DNA of 64,000 nucleotides from Armatimonadota bacterium (lineage in GTDB: Bacteria > Armatimonadota > Fimbriimonadia > Fimbriimonadales > Fimbriimonadaceae). Both the position numbers and the translations under genes were made by a program. The stretch lies in assembly GCA_018268375.1 (NCBI GenBank), contig JAFDWS010000003.1, positions 1-64,000 of the forward strand, written 5' to 3'. Positions 42,629 through 51,358 of the stretch are shown here, in pieces. The notes below the pieces were generated by a model. It saw only the letters and a list, made by a program, of their open reading frames with translations, was not told where the DNA came from and ran no database searches. The stretch's first letter is position 1. Each line of letters begins with the position of its first letter.

Positions 42629-45580
42629 TCAGGCAGACCGGTTGGCCAGTCTCGTAGGTTCAAATTCCTCGATCTCTTGCAGGATCTCAGACGGCAGGAG
42701 GTCGCGATAGCGGGCGGTCGCCGCCTTGAACCTCTCGGGGTTGAGGCGCTCGCGCAGGGACGAAAGCCTTGACTCTGGAGTGGGGCTGTCGTCTGCGGCG
42801 GACCGCTGTCTCGGGCGGTCAAGTCGCTTTAGGCTCGAAAGGAGAGCGACGGCCTCTTCGTACTCTCCCGCCGCTTCGCAACACTCGGCCATTGCTTCGA
42901 AACATTCGGCGTATTGTTCCTGGCCGCGGGCAGACCGAATGCCCTCGGCTCCCTGCTTCAAGAGCTGGAGGGCGTCGCTCAGCCTTCCTTGGCGGGTGAC
43001 GACGACCGCCTCCTCTGAGAGCCAGCCTCTCGTCGCCGGGTTCAGTCCAAACGGCTCGATAATGCCTCTGGCCCGGACGAACCTTCTTTCTGCCTCCGCG
43101 AGGTCGCCCTTCACCATCGCGACAAGTCCGCTGTTGTGGGTGAAATAGGCCAGCCAGTCGTCATTGCCGCCGTTCTTGAGCCTTTCGACGACCTCGTTGA
43201 TCATCCGCTCGGCTTCATCGAGATTGCCCGCGAGATAGTGGGCGAAGCCAGCATTGCCCTCAAAAGAGGCGACAATGCGGTTCCAAACGTCTGGGTCTGC
43301 CTCGATGGCGTCATGGCAGAGTTCGACCGCAGCCTCAAAGTGACGGATCGCCTCTGACGGGTTGAAATTCAGAATGACGTTGCCCATGGAATTCAAAAAC
43401 CGGGCACGTTGAACCGGGTCAGTGTCATCGGGCAGGAGAAGCAGGCCCCTCTCAAGTTGTGCGAACGACTCTTCGTAGTGGCTGAGCCCAGTCAGCATCG
43501 TCGCGAGGGCGCGGCGGGCCATAGCGGTCTCCTCGCCGGGTACGTCCGGCACCGCGGAGATCGCCCGTTCGAGCCAGGTACGGCCCTCGGCGTGCATGTC
43601 TCGGCTGAACCAGTAGTAGGCCAGCCCGTTCGCGATCTCGAGAGCGAGTTTCGGCTCGTTTTGGAGTGCCCATTCAAAGGCTCGGCGGAAGTTCTCGTAT
43701 TCGCTCACCCTTTCTGCGATGTATCCCGAATTGAAGCTTCGAGAGACGTGCTGTGCCTCTCTGAACCACTCCGCGATCGCATGGGCGTGAGCGGCCTGGC
43801 AATCTTCCCACTCCGCCGTCGTGCATTGAGCCTCCGCGAACTCGCGGATCGATTCGAACATGGAGAAGCGAACCGTGTCCGATCGGCCCACCTCGTGCAC
43901 CAGAGACGCCCGGAGGAGGCCAGTCAAGGCGCCACGAACGTTCTCGCCAGGGCAAGCCCACTGGGCTAGTTTCAGAGTCCAGCCTCCGCGAAAGGCCGCA
44001 AGGACCTTCAGGAGCCGATGGGCCTCCGGTTGCATTCTGTAGCTCCAATCGATGCATGACCAAAGCCTTTGATGCCGCTCCGGCAGGTCAGGATGCTCGG
44101 AAACGAGAACTTGGAACCGGTCTTCCAAGCCTTTCAGGATCTCCTTGACCGTGAGGAGGTCCGTCTGAGCGGCTGCGAGGCAAAGAGCAAGCGGCAAGCC
44201 TTCGAGCTTGGTCACGAGGTCAGCCAAGAGGTGCGGTTCAGTGTCTTGAATTTGAGGATTGATGTGCTTGGCGCGATCGAGGAACAGCCTAACGCTGGCT
44301 GACCGCATTGTTTCTCCTGCGCTCGCCGGGAGAGGCAATGGTGGTACTCGGAGCGTCTGCTCGCCGGGGATGCCGATGGGTACGCGGGATGTTGCGAGGA
44401 TCCGCAATCCTGGACAAGCCTGGAGGAGCTCCAAAACAATCGCACCCAGTCCCATGGCGATCTGCTCAAGGTTGTCCATGACCAAGAGCACTGGCCGCGA
44501 TCCGATGCTGGCCGCCAGGTGGGCCACGGTATGAGGGGCGTCTTCGCCGAAGCCAATGGTCTCGATCAATCGGGGCACGATTTCGGAGGCCTCAGTGATG
44601 GAGTCCAGTTCGAGGAACCACACGTGAGCTTGGTACTGTTCGGCGAGCCGGTCGCCGGCTTCAAGGGCGAGCCTGGTCTTTCCGATACCGCCGGTGCCAA
44701 GAAGGGTCAAGAGCCGGGCCCCCGGTGAAACCGTGCCGTACCACTTGTCGATTGCTCCGAGCTCGCTGGCGCGGCCAAAAAACTGGGTGTGAGCGGCAGG
44801 TAGGTTCGAGGGTGGAAGTTCGCGGCCGGAACCTGCTTTCCGGGCTTCTCGAGCCAATTGGATGGTTGCCTCGGCCGGGGCCATTGAGAGGCGTTCCCTC
44901 AGGTTTCGCTCGAACTTACGGTACAGCTTGACTCCTTCGGCCCCTTTTCCGGTTGCGAGAGCGACCCGAAGCGCGGCCTGAAGCACGGGTTCGCTCTGTG
45001 GCAGGGCGGCAGCTGCTTGGAGGGCCAAACTGAACGGCTCGCACCCTGGCGGCACCGACGCGGGGCTTTCTGCAACGAGGCTGAGCGCCTTGAGAATGGT
45101 CTGCTCGACCTTCGATCGTTCCCCTTCGGCCCATTCGAGGTCGACGCCTTTGAGGAGCTCGTCCGTGAGCACCTCGAACAAGCTGGGCAAGGCAGACAGT
45201 GCCTGTTCAGGGCTTGTGGCCAAGTCCAACCTCTTTGAGCTGCGGCCGAACTCAGATCGGTCAGAAAGGACGTTCTCGCCGAACGAGATGTGGGTCTTGT
45301 CGCTCCGCAGCACGCCGTCCGGGTCAATTTCGCTGGCTGCCAGATCGCGCCGCAGCAAGTTCAGGCCGTTCCTTAGGCTGGCGAGCGCGGCCTGAGGGTC
45401 AGCGTCCGGCCATACGGAGCGAGCGACGACGGTTCGGTCGATCGACGACCCCGCTCGCAACCCCAGGTAAGCACACAACAAAGCGACCTTGCGGTTCGAA
45501 AACACCACAAGGTCGCCCTTGGTGTTGGCTGCCTTGAACTCACCGAAGAGCGTGAGCCTGAGCGCGGGGCCACTGGCCAT
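42629..45580 (-). CDS. SARP/BTAD transcriptional activator with NB-ARC ATPase and TPR domains, second copy
   Basis: 983 residues with the same layout as the regulator at 7323: winged helix (about 7-95, LRLTLFGEFKAANT), BTAD helices (to about 245), NB-ARC ATPase (P-loop GTGGIGKTR at 295-303, Walker B VLLVMDNLEQIA, ILATSR) and TPR-like C-terminus from about 650. Sequence outside the motifs differs widely, so the two are old paralogues. It lies 26 nt after the S41 protease gene, probably one operon, though TACACT 10 nt before its ATG may give it its own start. A CGGAG-like SD is present. Confidence 0.88.
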   Translation of the reverse strand: MASGPALRLTLFGEFKAANTKGDLVVFSNRKVALLCAYLGLRAGSSIDRTVVARSVWPDADPQAALASLRNGLNLLRRDLAASEIDPDGVLRSDKTHISFGENVLSDRSEFGRSSKRLDLATSPEQALSALPSLFEVLTDELLKGVDLEWAEGERSKVEQTILKALSLVAESPASVPPGCEPFSLALQAAAALPQSEPVLQAALRVALATGKGAEGVKLYRKFERNLRERLSMAPAEATIQLAREARKAGSGRELPPSNLPAAHTQFFGRASELGAIDKWYGTVSPGARLLTLLGTGGIGKTRLALEAGDRLAEQYQAHVWFLELDSITEASEIVPRLIETIGFGEDAPHTVAHLAASIGSRPVLLVMDNLEQIAMGLGAIVLELLQACPGLRILATSRVPIGIPGEQTLRVPPLPLPASAGETMRSASVRLFLDRAKHINPQIQDTEPHLLADLVTKLEGLPLALCLAAAQTDLLTVKEILKGLEDRFQVLVSEHPDLPERHQRLWSCIDWSYRMQPEAHRLLKVLAAFRGGWTLKLAQWACPGENVRGALTGLLRASLVHEVGRSDTVRFSMFESIREFAEAQCTTAEWEDCQAAHAHAIAEWFREAQHVSRSFNSGYIAERVSEYENFRRAFEWALQNEPKLALEIANGLAYYWFSRDMHAEGRTWLERAISAVPDVPGEETAMARRALATMLTGLSHYEESFAQLERGLLLLPDDTDPVQRARFLNSMGNVILNFNPSEAIRHFEAAVELCHDAIEADPDVWNRIVASFEGNAGFAHYLAGNLDEAERMINEVVERLKNGGNDDWLAYFTHNSGLVAMVKGDLAEAERRFVRARGIIEPFGLNPATRGWLSEEAVVVTRQGRLSDALQLLKQGAEGIRSARGQEQYAECFEAMAECCEAAGEYEEAVALLSSLKRLDRPRQRSAADDSPTPESRLSSLRERLNPERFKAATARYRDLLPSEILQEIEEFEPTRLANRSA

Positions 45581-45606
45581 CTCCGAGGGGAGTGTATCGC
45601 TTCAAC

Positions 45607-46779
45607 CTATCGTCTGACTTTCCCTAAGGCGGTTTCTATTGCTTTTTCCAGGTACAGGTCGTTCCCGTTGTCGTCATACTCGCGGGCGACTTGGACATCA
45701 GCTTGAACCGGGTTCTTCTCAAGTCTGATCCCGTCCACCGCGACGTCCACCATGGGAATCTCGACGTAAGCCCAATCTTCGACCGGGCTGGGCGAGGTGC
45801 CAAGAACGTCACCTGCGGTGTGGTTGCCGACGAGGACGGCACGTTTGGACTTCTTCATGATGTAGCTGAAGACCTCCTTAGCGCTCCTTGAACCAGGATT
45901 GATGATGACGATCAATGGCTTCTGGTATCCGAACAGCTGCTTCTGTGACCCTCCGGCCCCGATCGTCCAATCCAGCTTGACCTCGGGTCGGAAAAACGGG
46001 TCTCCGTACCCTTCTGGCCTACCGCCGAAGCCGTCGCGGACGTCGAGGATGAATGCGTCCGTGTCCTTGGCCTTGCCGTAGACGAAGCCCTCTAAGGCAT
46101 CTTTGAACGCCGAACTCGCCATGGTCCACAAGTGGAAGTATCCGAACTTCTTGCCGTCCTTCTCGATGATGCGGCCGCTCCGCCGGCTCGCGTCGAGGAA
46201 CATCTGAAGACCCTGGGTCTCGGCAACGTCGGCAGACCCAGTTGCCTGTTGCAGGCTGCCGTCCGACCGCGGGTGCATCCACTCAAGCCGGACTGTTTTA
46301 CCGATGCTTGCAGCGAGCGGCGCAACGGGAGCAAACGGCCGACCGTCGATGGTCGTCACGACATCGCCCTTCCTGAGCCCGGCCTTGGCGGCTGGCCCGT
46401 CTTCAAGGACCATTTGGACGGTGTATCCGTCCTTCGTCTTCTTGAACCAAGCACCGATGTTCGGCATCTTGACCGCCTTGTCTCCTTTTGACAAAGCGTC
46501 GAACAGATAGAAGCCCTGCTCGTCCTTGGTGAGAAAGTCAAAGTGGCTGTCGCCGAATTTGGCGATCATGTCGTCCATGGCCGCATCGAACTCGTTCGGA
46601 TCCTTCGCGGCTGTGGCACGAGGCTCCGCCTCGGCAAGGAGCCGACTCAGCTTGTCGGCCACCTTGTTGCGGGCCCAGTACATGGTTTTGATCCGCTTTG
46701 AGACCGTCTCCCACGTCTTTGGGGCGTTGAAGTCGGTCGGCTGGGTCGCAATATGGAGCCAGAGAAGGGGAGCTAGCAT
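45607..46779 (-). CDS. S41 family peptidase with PDZ domain
   Basis: 390 residues. The start MLAPLLWLHIATQP is a weak signal sequence. The S41 N-terminal helices (FDAAMDDMIAKFGDSHFDFL), a PDZ domain (VLEDGPAAKAGLRKGDVVTT) and the catalytic domain follow. VIINPGSRSAKEVFSYIMKK fits the C-terminal-processing-protease Ser/Lys arrangement. It probably cleaves exported proteins in the periplasm. A perfect TATAAT (46789-46794) lies 9 nt before the ATG. Divergent from rplA and followed by the SARP regulator. Confidence 0.88.
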   Translation of the reverse strand: MLAPLLWLHIATQPTDFNAPKTWETVSKRIKTMYWARNKVADKLSRLLAEAEPRATAAKDPNEFDAAMDDMIAKFGDSHFDFLTKDEQGFYLFDALSKGDKAVKMPNIGAWFKKTKDGYTVQMVLEDGPAAKAGLRKGDVVTTIDGRPFAPVAPLAASIGKTVRLEWMHPRSDGSLQQATGSADVAETQGLQMFLDASRRSGRIIEKDGKKFGYFHLWTMASSAFKDALEGFVYGKAKDTDAFILDVRDGFGGRPEGYGDPFFRPEVKLDWTIGAGGSQKQLFGYQKPLIVIINPGSRSAKEVFSYIMKKSKRAVLVGNHTAGDVLGTSPSPVEDWAYVEIPMVDVAVDGIRLEKNPVQADVQVAREYDDNGNDLYLEKAIETALGKVRR

Positions 46780-46788
46780 CAATGACGG

Positions 46789-46794
46789 ATTATA
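46789..46794 (-). promoter_or_regulatory. -10 box for the S41 peptidase gene
   Basis: The minus strand reads TATAAT, 9 nt before the ATG at 46779; the leader would be 2-3 nt. Confidence 0.6.
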
Positions 46795-46846
46795 GTGAAC
46801 CGGGCGCCGAAAGTTCCTTCGCCCCAGAAACTGGAGGGCTGGCTGG

Positions 46847-46852
46847 TATCAT
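46847..46852 (+). promoter_or_regulatory. -10 box for rplA
   Basis: TATCAT, 55 nt before the rplA ATG. Transcription would start near 46860, just at the hairpin of the leader. Confidence 0.5.
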
Positions 46853-46861
46853 TCGAGCCCT

Positions 46862-46892
46862 GTGGTAGGCCATGCGCGGCCACAAACACCAC
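46862..46892 (+). promoter_or_regulatory. Candidate L1 autoregulatory leader hairpin
   Basis: GTGGT (46862-46866) pairs with ACCAC (46888-46892). GGCC (46868-46871) pairs with GGCC (46878-46881). An asymmetric internal loop (A opposite ACAAAC) lies between the two helices. L1 is known to bind its own mRNA at a two-helix structure with an asymmetric internal loop. Identity as an L1 site is inference. Confidence 0.4.
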
Positions 46893-46907
46893 GGGGGTTG
46901 ATCCCAA

Positions 46908-47630
46908 ATGCGCAAACAGAACAAGAAGCAAAAGCACTCTGGTCGTTTTTCCGAAGCTGTCAAGCAGCTTGAAAAGGACAAGCTTTACGAGCCCACCGAG
47001 GCCATCGCGACCGTCAAGAAGCTAGCGAACGCTAAGTTCGTCGAAGGAGTCGACCTCAGCGTCAGGCTCGGCGTTGACCCCCGAAAAGGCGATCAGAACG
47101 TGCGTGGAGTCACAAACCTCCCCCACGGCACCGGCAAGACAAAGCGCGTCGCCGTCCTGGCGAAAGGCGACCTCGCCAAAGAGGCCCAAGCCGCTGGCGC
47201 AGACCATGTCGGTGACGAAGACCTGATCGCAAAGATCCAGGGCGGCTGGAAGGACTTCGACGTGATTCTGGCCACCAACGACATGGCGCCTCAGATCGGT
47301 AAGATCGGCAAGATCCTGGGCACCCGCACTCCCAACAAGAAGAACGGGACGGTCACTGACTCGGTCGAACAGGCAGTCAAGGAAATCAAGGGTGCGACGC
47401 GTGTCGAGTACCGCGTCGACAAAGCCGGCATCGTCCACATGCCCATCGGCAAGGTCAGCTTCTCTGAGGACCAACTTCTCGACAATTTCAAGGCGGCGGT
47501 CGACGCGCTCGTGAGGGCGAAGCCTTCCAGCGCAAAGGGCCGCTACCTAGTCTCGATGACCTTGAGCTCGACGATGGGCCCCGGCGTGCGCCTTGATTCG
47601 GGCGTCGCCTCGAAAGTCAGCGGTCACTGA
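46908..47630 (+). CDS. rplA: Ribosomal protein L1 (uL1)
   Basis: 240 residues, close to the usual 230-235. It builds the L1 stalk that helps release E-site tRNA. Clear family sequence: FVEGVDLSVRLGVDPRKGDQ, VRGVTNLPHGTGK, and the C-terminal GRYLVSMTLSSTMGPGVRLD. The signature usually written ILGPRGLMPNPK is here ILGTRTPNKKNG, two residues shorter. The gene is not in its usual place with rplK, rplJ and rplL; it stands alone with its own promoter and a 14-bp terminator. Confidence 0.97.
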   Translation: MRKQNKKQKHSGRFSEAVKQLEKDKLYEPTEAIATVKKLANAKFVEGVDLSVRLGVDPRKGDQNVRGVTNLPHGTGKTKRVAVLAKGDLAKEAQAAGADHVGDEDLIAKIQGGWKDFDVILATNDMAPQIGKIGKILGTRTPNKKNGTVTDSVEQAVKEIKGATRVEYRVDKAGIVHMPIGKVSFSEDQLLDNFKAAVDALVRAKPSSAKGRYLVSMTLSSTMGPGVRLDSGVASKVSGH

Positions 47631-47642
47631 GACCTCAAAGAA

Positions 47643-48200
47643 TCATTGGCGCAAAAGCGGCGAACTTGGTTTCGCCGCTTTTGCCATTTGCGCGTCCAAT
47701 ACCCAACGAACTGCCGTCTGGAAATCGCCTTCCGAGTCAAAGGCCTCCTTTGGGACGAACATGTGGCCAAGGCCAAGGCTGACAAGAATGCCGTCTGGCC
47801 TCGGTTTGTACGCGGGAACCAGGGTGTTGGGGATTCGGACGCTCGCTCCCGCTTCAGACTCATACTCAAGCGCTTCGGGCCTGAATGTGACGACCACCAT
47901 CGTCGCGCCAGGGATCGACCTTTGAAGCTTCCGAATTCGGGTGATCCGCCGGTAGGCGCCTGAGCCAAACACCCACGCGAGGTAGGTCGGGGCCCCTACG
48001 AGGAAGACCAGGGCGAAAGTCGCCCTCTGTGGAGGAGCGATGCTGTGTCGGAAGTAAAGGCCAGCCGCCGCAAAGAGGAAGACGACCAAGATCCAGAGCA
48101 CACCGACTTGGGTCACTGCGGTCGCGTAGAGCTGTTGCCGGGAAGTCTTGTTGTCCGAGTTGAACGTCCTGGTCTTGACGAACTCGGGCGCTGTGCTCAT
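47643..48200 (-). CDS. Hypothetical membrane protein, 185 residues
   Basis: No family recognised. Two membrane helices, QVGVLWILVVFLFAAAGLYF and RATFALVFLVGAPTYLAWVF, are followed by a soluble domain of about 95 residues (VTFRPEALEYESEAGASVRI, PDGILVSLGLGHMFVPKEAF). This layout resembles YcxB-like or bacterial PH-type membrane proteins. The ATG at 48200 overlaps the stop of the nitrilase gene (ATGA), so it is the last gene of the addB-addA-nitrilase operon. The last codons overlap the terminator shared with rplA. Confidence 0.7.
   Translation of the reverse strand: MSTAPEFVKTRTFNSDNKTSRQQLYATAVTQVGVLWILVVFLFAAAGLYFRHSIAPPQRATFALVFLVGAPTYLAWVFGSGAYRRITRIRKLQRSIPGATMVVVTFRPEALEYESEAGASVRIPNTLVPAYKPRPDGILVSLGLGHMFVPKEAFDSEGDFQTAVRWVLDAQMAKAAKPSSPLLRQ
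47651..47684. terminator. Bidirectional terminator between rplA and the minus-strand operon
   Basis: GCAAAAGCGGCGAA (47651-47664) pairs perfectly with TTCGCCGCTTTTGC (47671-47684) around a 6-nt loop. It ends both converging transcripts and lies inside the last codons of the minus-strand gene. Confidence 0.85.
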
Positions 48201-49048
48201 TGCTGCACCAAGCGGACGATGTCGCTCCAGACCGACCTGAGGTCTCCGACCAGCGGGGTCTGCGTCCGGGCCATTTCGACGTTGGCAAGGTCGATCGTGG
48301 CTATGACCATCCCGTCTTCGCCGACCGGGCACTGGGCGAGCATGTTCCCGAACGGGTCGTAGATCATTGACCCTCCGCTGAAGCCCTTTCCTCCCTCGAA
48401 ACCGGTGAGCATGGCGGCCGCGGAGTACATCCCGTGCTCCTCGCTGAGCGAGCGGAGCATGCGTTCGTAGCGCAAGACATTGCCCGGCTTGTCGTTTGCA
48501 AAGCCCCGGGCAGGCGAGGCACTTGGCACAAGAAGTATCTGGGCGCCGTTTACGGCGAGCAAAGTCGAGAGGACTGAGTGCCACACGTCCTCGCAGATGA
48601 GCACGCCAAATCGACCCAGCCGGCAATCGTAGACTCCGAGTTCACGCCCGCGTGTATGAAAGCGCTCCTCGTCGAACACGCCGTATGTCGGCAGGAAGAA
48701 CTTCCTGTAAACGTGCACGATCGAACTGCCCTCGGGGCCAAACGACATGTGCGCGGCCGAGTTGAACGGCTGCCCGTCCGTCCGCTCGTAGAATCCCACC
48801 AAAAGGTCAAGTTGAGACTTTACGCCACCCAACCTTCTGGCGAGTTCTTCGCAGAGGGCCGGGGTTGTCATGGCCACCTGTGCGGCACCGCCTTCAAGGA
48901 TGTATCCCGAGGCTGAAGACTCGGGATAAAGGCAGAGGTCCGCGCCATGAGCCAGCGCTTCGCGTGCACTCTCGGCTATCCTGTCCAGGTTTGCCGAAAC
49001 GTCGCCTTTGTCAGGCGAGACCTGGATCGTGGCCAAGGTGAAGGGCAT
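48197..49048 (-). CDS. Carbon-nitrogen hydrolase (nitrilase superfamily)
   Basis: 283 residues with the complete triad: Glu43 in LCLYPESSAS, Lys116 in YRKFFLPTYGVFDE and Cys152 in VLICEDVWHS. Members are amidases, N-carbamoylases or the glutaminase part of NAD synthetase. YGVFDEERFHTRG resembles the NadE-linked and beta-ureidopropionase-like groups, but the substrate is open. TAGACT lies 6 nt before the ATG, so it may also be transcribed as a leaderless message from a promoter at the end of addA. It follows addA by 9 nt. Confidence 0.88.
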   Translation of the reverse strand: MPFTLATIQVSPDKGDVSANLDRIAESAREALAHGADLCLYPESSASGYILEGGAAQVAMTTPALCEELARRLGGVKSQLDLLVGFYERTDGQPFNSAAHMSFGPEGSSIVHVYRKFFLPTYGVFDEERFHTRGRELGVYDCRLGRFGVLICEDVWHSVLSTLLAVNGAQILLVPSASPARGFANDKPGNVLRYERMLRSLSEEHGMYSAAAMLTGFEGGKGFSGGSMIYDPFGNMLAQCPVGEDGMVIATIDLANVEMARTQTPLVGDLRSVWSDIVRLVQQ

Positions 49049-49054
49049 CGATCG

Positions 49055-49060
49055 AGTCTA
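49055..49060 (-). promoter_or_regulatory. -10 box for the nitrilase gene (internal operon promoter)
   Basis: The minus strand reads TAGACT, six bases before the ATG at 49048, overlapping the addA stop. Confidence 0.4.
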
Positions 49061-51358
49061 CCTATCGGGCAGTCTGCGCACCCTCAAGCCAGAGTGGGGC
49101 GGGTTAGGGAGGCCTGCTAGGCGGGCCACATTGGAGGCAAGGGACTCGTACCCGCCCTCCTCGGCCACTTCGATGCAGAGGCGCTTCCTTGCCCGGGTCA
49201 TGGCCACATAGAGCGCACGTTGCTCCTCTTCGATCTCCCTTTGGCCAGTCTCGGCCCGGAGCCAGCTGTAAGCTGCCGAGATCCGTCTATCGAACTTGGC
49301 GACGACGAGCCCCTTGGGAGCATCGATGACCACGTCGACCCTCCGCGGTTCGAGCTTTCGCTGCGTCTCAGCCACAACCACGACATCGAACTCGAGGCCC
49401 TTGGCAGAATGCACGGTCATCAAGGTGACGGCAGGCTCGCCCTCGTCGATCACGGGAGCTTCTCCCTCTTTATGGCGGAGACTGCGTATGTCTCGAATTC
49501 GGTTTGCAAAATCACGGGCCGTCATGTCGGGCTCGCGTGTCGCGAGGTCAAGGAGCTTACGAACGTTCGCCACCGCTTGCAGCCCATTGGGGGTCTTGGC
49601 GATCCGCTCCAGATAGCCCGTCTCGTTGAGCAGCTTGGCGGTTGTCTCCCACGCGGGGAGGCCATCGATCGAGTCCCTCAGCCTTTCAAACCAAGGCCAA
49701 GCAGACCGGAGTTTCAGCCCGTCGTCGTAGGGCCAATCTTGCTCTCGGCCGAGGGCCTCGTAGACGGGAGACTGGGACACAGCGATGACAGCCGAATCGA
49801 GAGAAATGCCGATAAACGGGCTGCGTGCGAGGGCCAGCATCGCGTAGTCGTTGTAGGGGTCGCTCAAGGCTTCGAGGGCGTTCGCGATGTCCCTGACTTC
49901 AAGGCGGGCAAAGAAGGTCTCGGCAGCACCGACGATGCGATAGGCCACTCCAAGGCTCCTCAACTTCGTTGCAAGGACTTGGATGGTCGCGTGGGTGCGA
50001 CACAGGACGGCGAGCTCGTTCGGCTCGGTGCCCTCGTCGATGAGGCTCTTGACCAGCTTGGCGAGTGAGGTCGTGTCGCGGTGAGGCATGGGCCAGAGTT
50101 CAACACCTTCAAAGCCATCGGCCGGGAGGGTGGCAAACGGGTCGTCAGGATCCTCCATCCGCTCGGCAGCCGGCTCGTAGTGCCCCGACCAAAGGGCTCC
50201 GAACACATGGTCGACAAAGCGCAAAAGCGGAGGCTCAGACCGGAAATTCCGGGAAAGAGAGAGCACTTCTGCTTCCTCGCAACGCGCGACGAAGAGGGCG
50301 GGTTCGGCGAACCGGAAACTATAGATGGACTGCTTGGCGTCACCAACGAGCATTTCGCTTGGCACACCGAGGTACTGGAATAGCCGGTATTGAGCAGGGT
50401 TGAGGTCCTGCGCTTCGTCGACAAGCAGCATCTTCCATCTGCGGCGCAATTTGGCGACAGTCTCGGGCGAGTCCTTCAGGAGCGAGAGCGCTTTGGATTC
50501 GAGGAGGGCAAAGTCGAACTCCATGTCTCGCAACATCCGCCCCTCGAGGAGATCCCAAGCGGTGGTGGCGAGCCATACGAGGCCGACGGTGTCCTCGGCA
50601 AGGGCCCTGTCGCTTTCTCCGGGCCCCAGGTTGACCCAGCCTGGAGCCTTGACGGACGAGTTCTTCAACACCATTTGCAGCTTCACTCCCCAATCCGCCT
50701 CGTGATAGTTCTCGGGCTGGCCGATCGGACCGGGTAGTGACGCCAACATGTGTTGCTTCCAGTGGGCCATGGCGGCGTCCGCGTTCGCATAGATCTCCTG
50801 AAAGTCACCGCGGTCTCGACCAGAGTTGCGGAGTTTGTCCAGGCAATCCTCGACGGCCTTTCTGATGCGACCGTGGCTCCAAGCCGCCTCCTGATAAGAA
50901 CCTTTGCCGGAGAGGCCCTCTACCAAGCGCCGGGCTGGCGTCTCTTCTTCGATTGCGGTCAACAGTGCGTCTCGGATCGCTTCCTCGCGGAGAATCGTCG
51001 CCCGAGCGCCTTCAAGAATCTCAAAGTCTGGACTCACGAGGGCGGTGACCGCGTTCTCGCGAAGGATGCGCTCGCATAGGCTGTGAATGGTCTGGACGGG
51101 GCCCGTCTCGGCCGTCTGTGCTTCCTCAAAAAGGCCAAGTTCCCGCAACCGCGCGACGATCCGTGACTTCATCTCGGCGGCGGCCTTTCGGGTGAAGGTG
51201 ACGGTGACGATCTCATCGGGCGTCAAACCGTGCTCGACGACCTGAGCGATGTACCGCTCGACGAGCACACTGGTCTTTCCCGACCCAGCCGAAGCACGTA
51301 CTGTGAACCGGCTCGCCCTCGATTCGACGACCGCCTTCTGTTCGTCGGTCAGGTTCAC
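49058..51358 (-). CDS. addA: AddA-like UvrD/Rep-type helicase without nuclease domain
   Basis: 766 residues, superfamily 1A helicase. Walker A is ASAGSGKTSV (22-31), then TFTRKAAAEMKSRI (Ia), LVDEAQDLNPAQYRLF (II), GDAKQSIYSFR (III), LMTVHSAKGLEFDVVVV (V) and ALYVAMTRARKRL (VI). The protein stops about 30 residues after motif VI. AddA proteins are normally about 1200 residues with a C-terminal RecB-like nuclease; here that domain is missing. It would unwind DNA ends for recombination repair together with the AddB-like partner, whose stop overlaps this GTG start (GTGA). Confidence 0.88.
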   Translation of the reverse strand: MNLTDEQKAVVESRASRFTVRASAGSGKTSVLVERYIAQVVEHGLTPDEIVTVTFTRKAAAEMKSRIVARLRELGLFEEAQTAETGPVQTIHSLCERILRENAVTALVSPDFEILEGARATILREEAIRDALLTAIEEETPARRLVEGLSGKGSYQEAAWSHGRIRKAVEDCLDKLRNSGRDRGDFQEIYANADAAMAHWKQHMLASLPGPIGQPENYHEADWGVKLQMVLKNSSVKAPGWVNLGPGESDRALAEDTVGLVWLATTAWDLLEGRMLRDMEFDFALLESKALSLLKDSPETVAKLRRRWKMLLVDEAQDLNPAQYRLFQYLGVPSEMLVGDAKQSIYSFRFAEPALFVARCEEAEVLSLSRNFRSEPPLLRFVDHVFGALWSGHYEPAAERMEDPDDPFATLPADGFEGVELWPMPHRDTTSLAKLVKSLIDEGTEPNELAVLCRTHATIQVLATKLRSLGVAYRIVGAAETFFARLEVRDIANALEALSDPYNDYAMLALARSPFIGISLDSAVIAVSQSPVYEALGREQDWPYDDGLKLRSAWPWFERLRDSIDGLPAWETTAKLLNETGYLERIAKTPNGLQAVANVRKLLDLATREPDMTARDFANRIRDIRSLRHKEGEAPVIDEGEPAVTLMTVHSAKGLEFDVVVVAETQRKLEPRRVDVVIDAPKGLVVAKFDRRISAAYSWLRAETGQREIEEEQRALYVAMTRARKRLCIEVAEEGGYESLASNVARLAGLPNPPHSGLRVRRLPDR

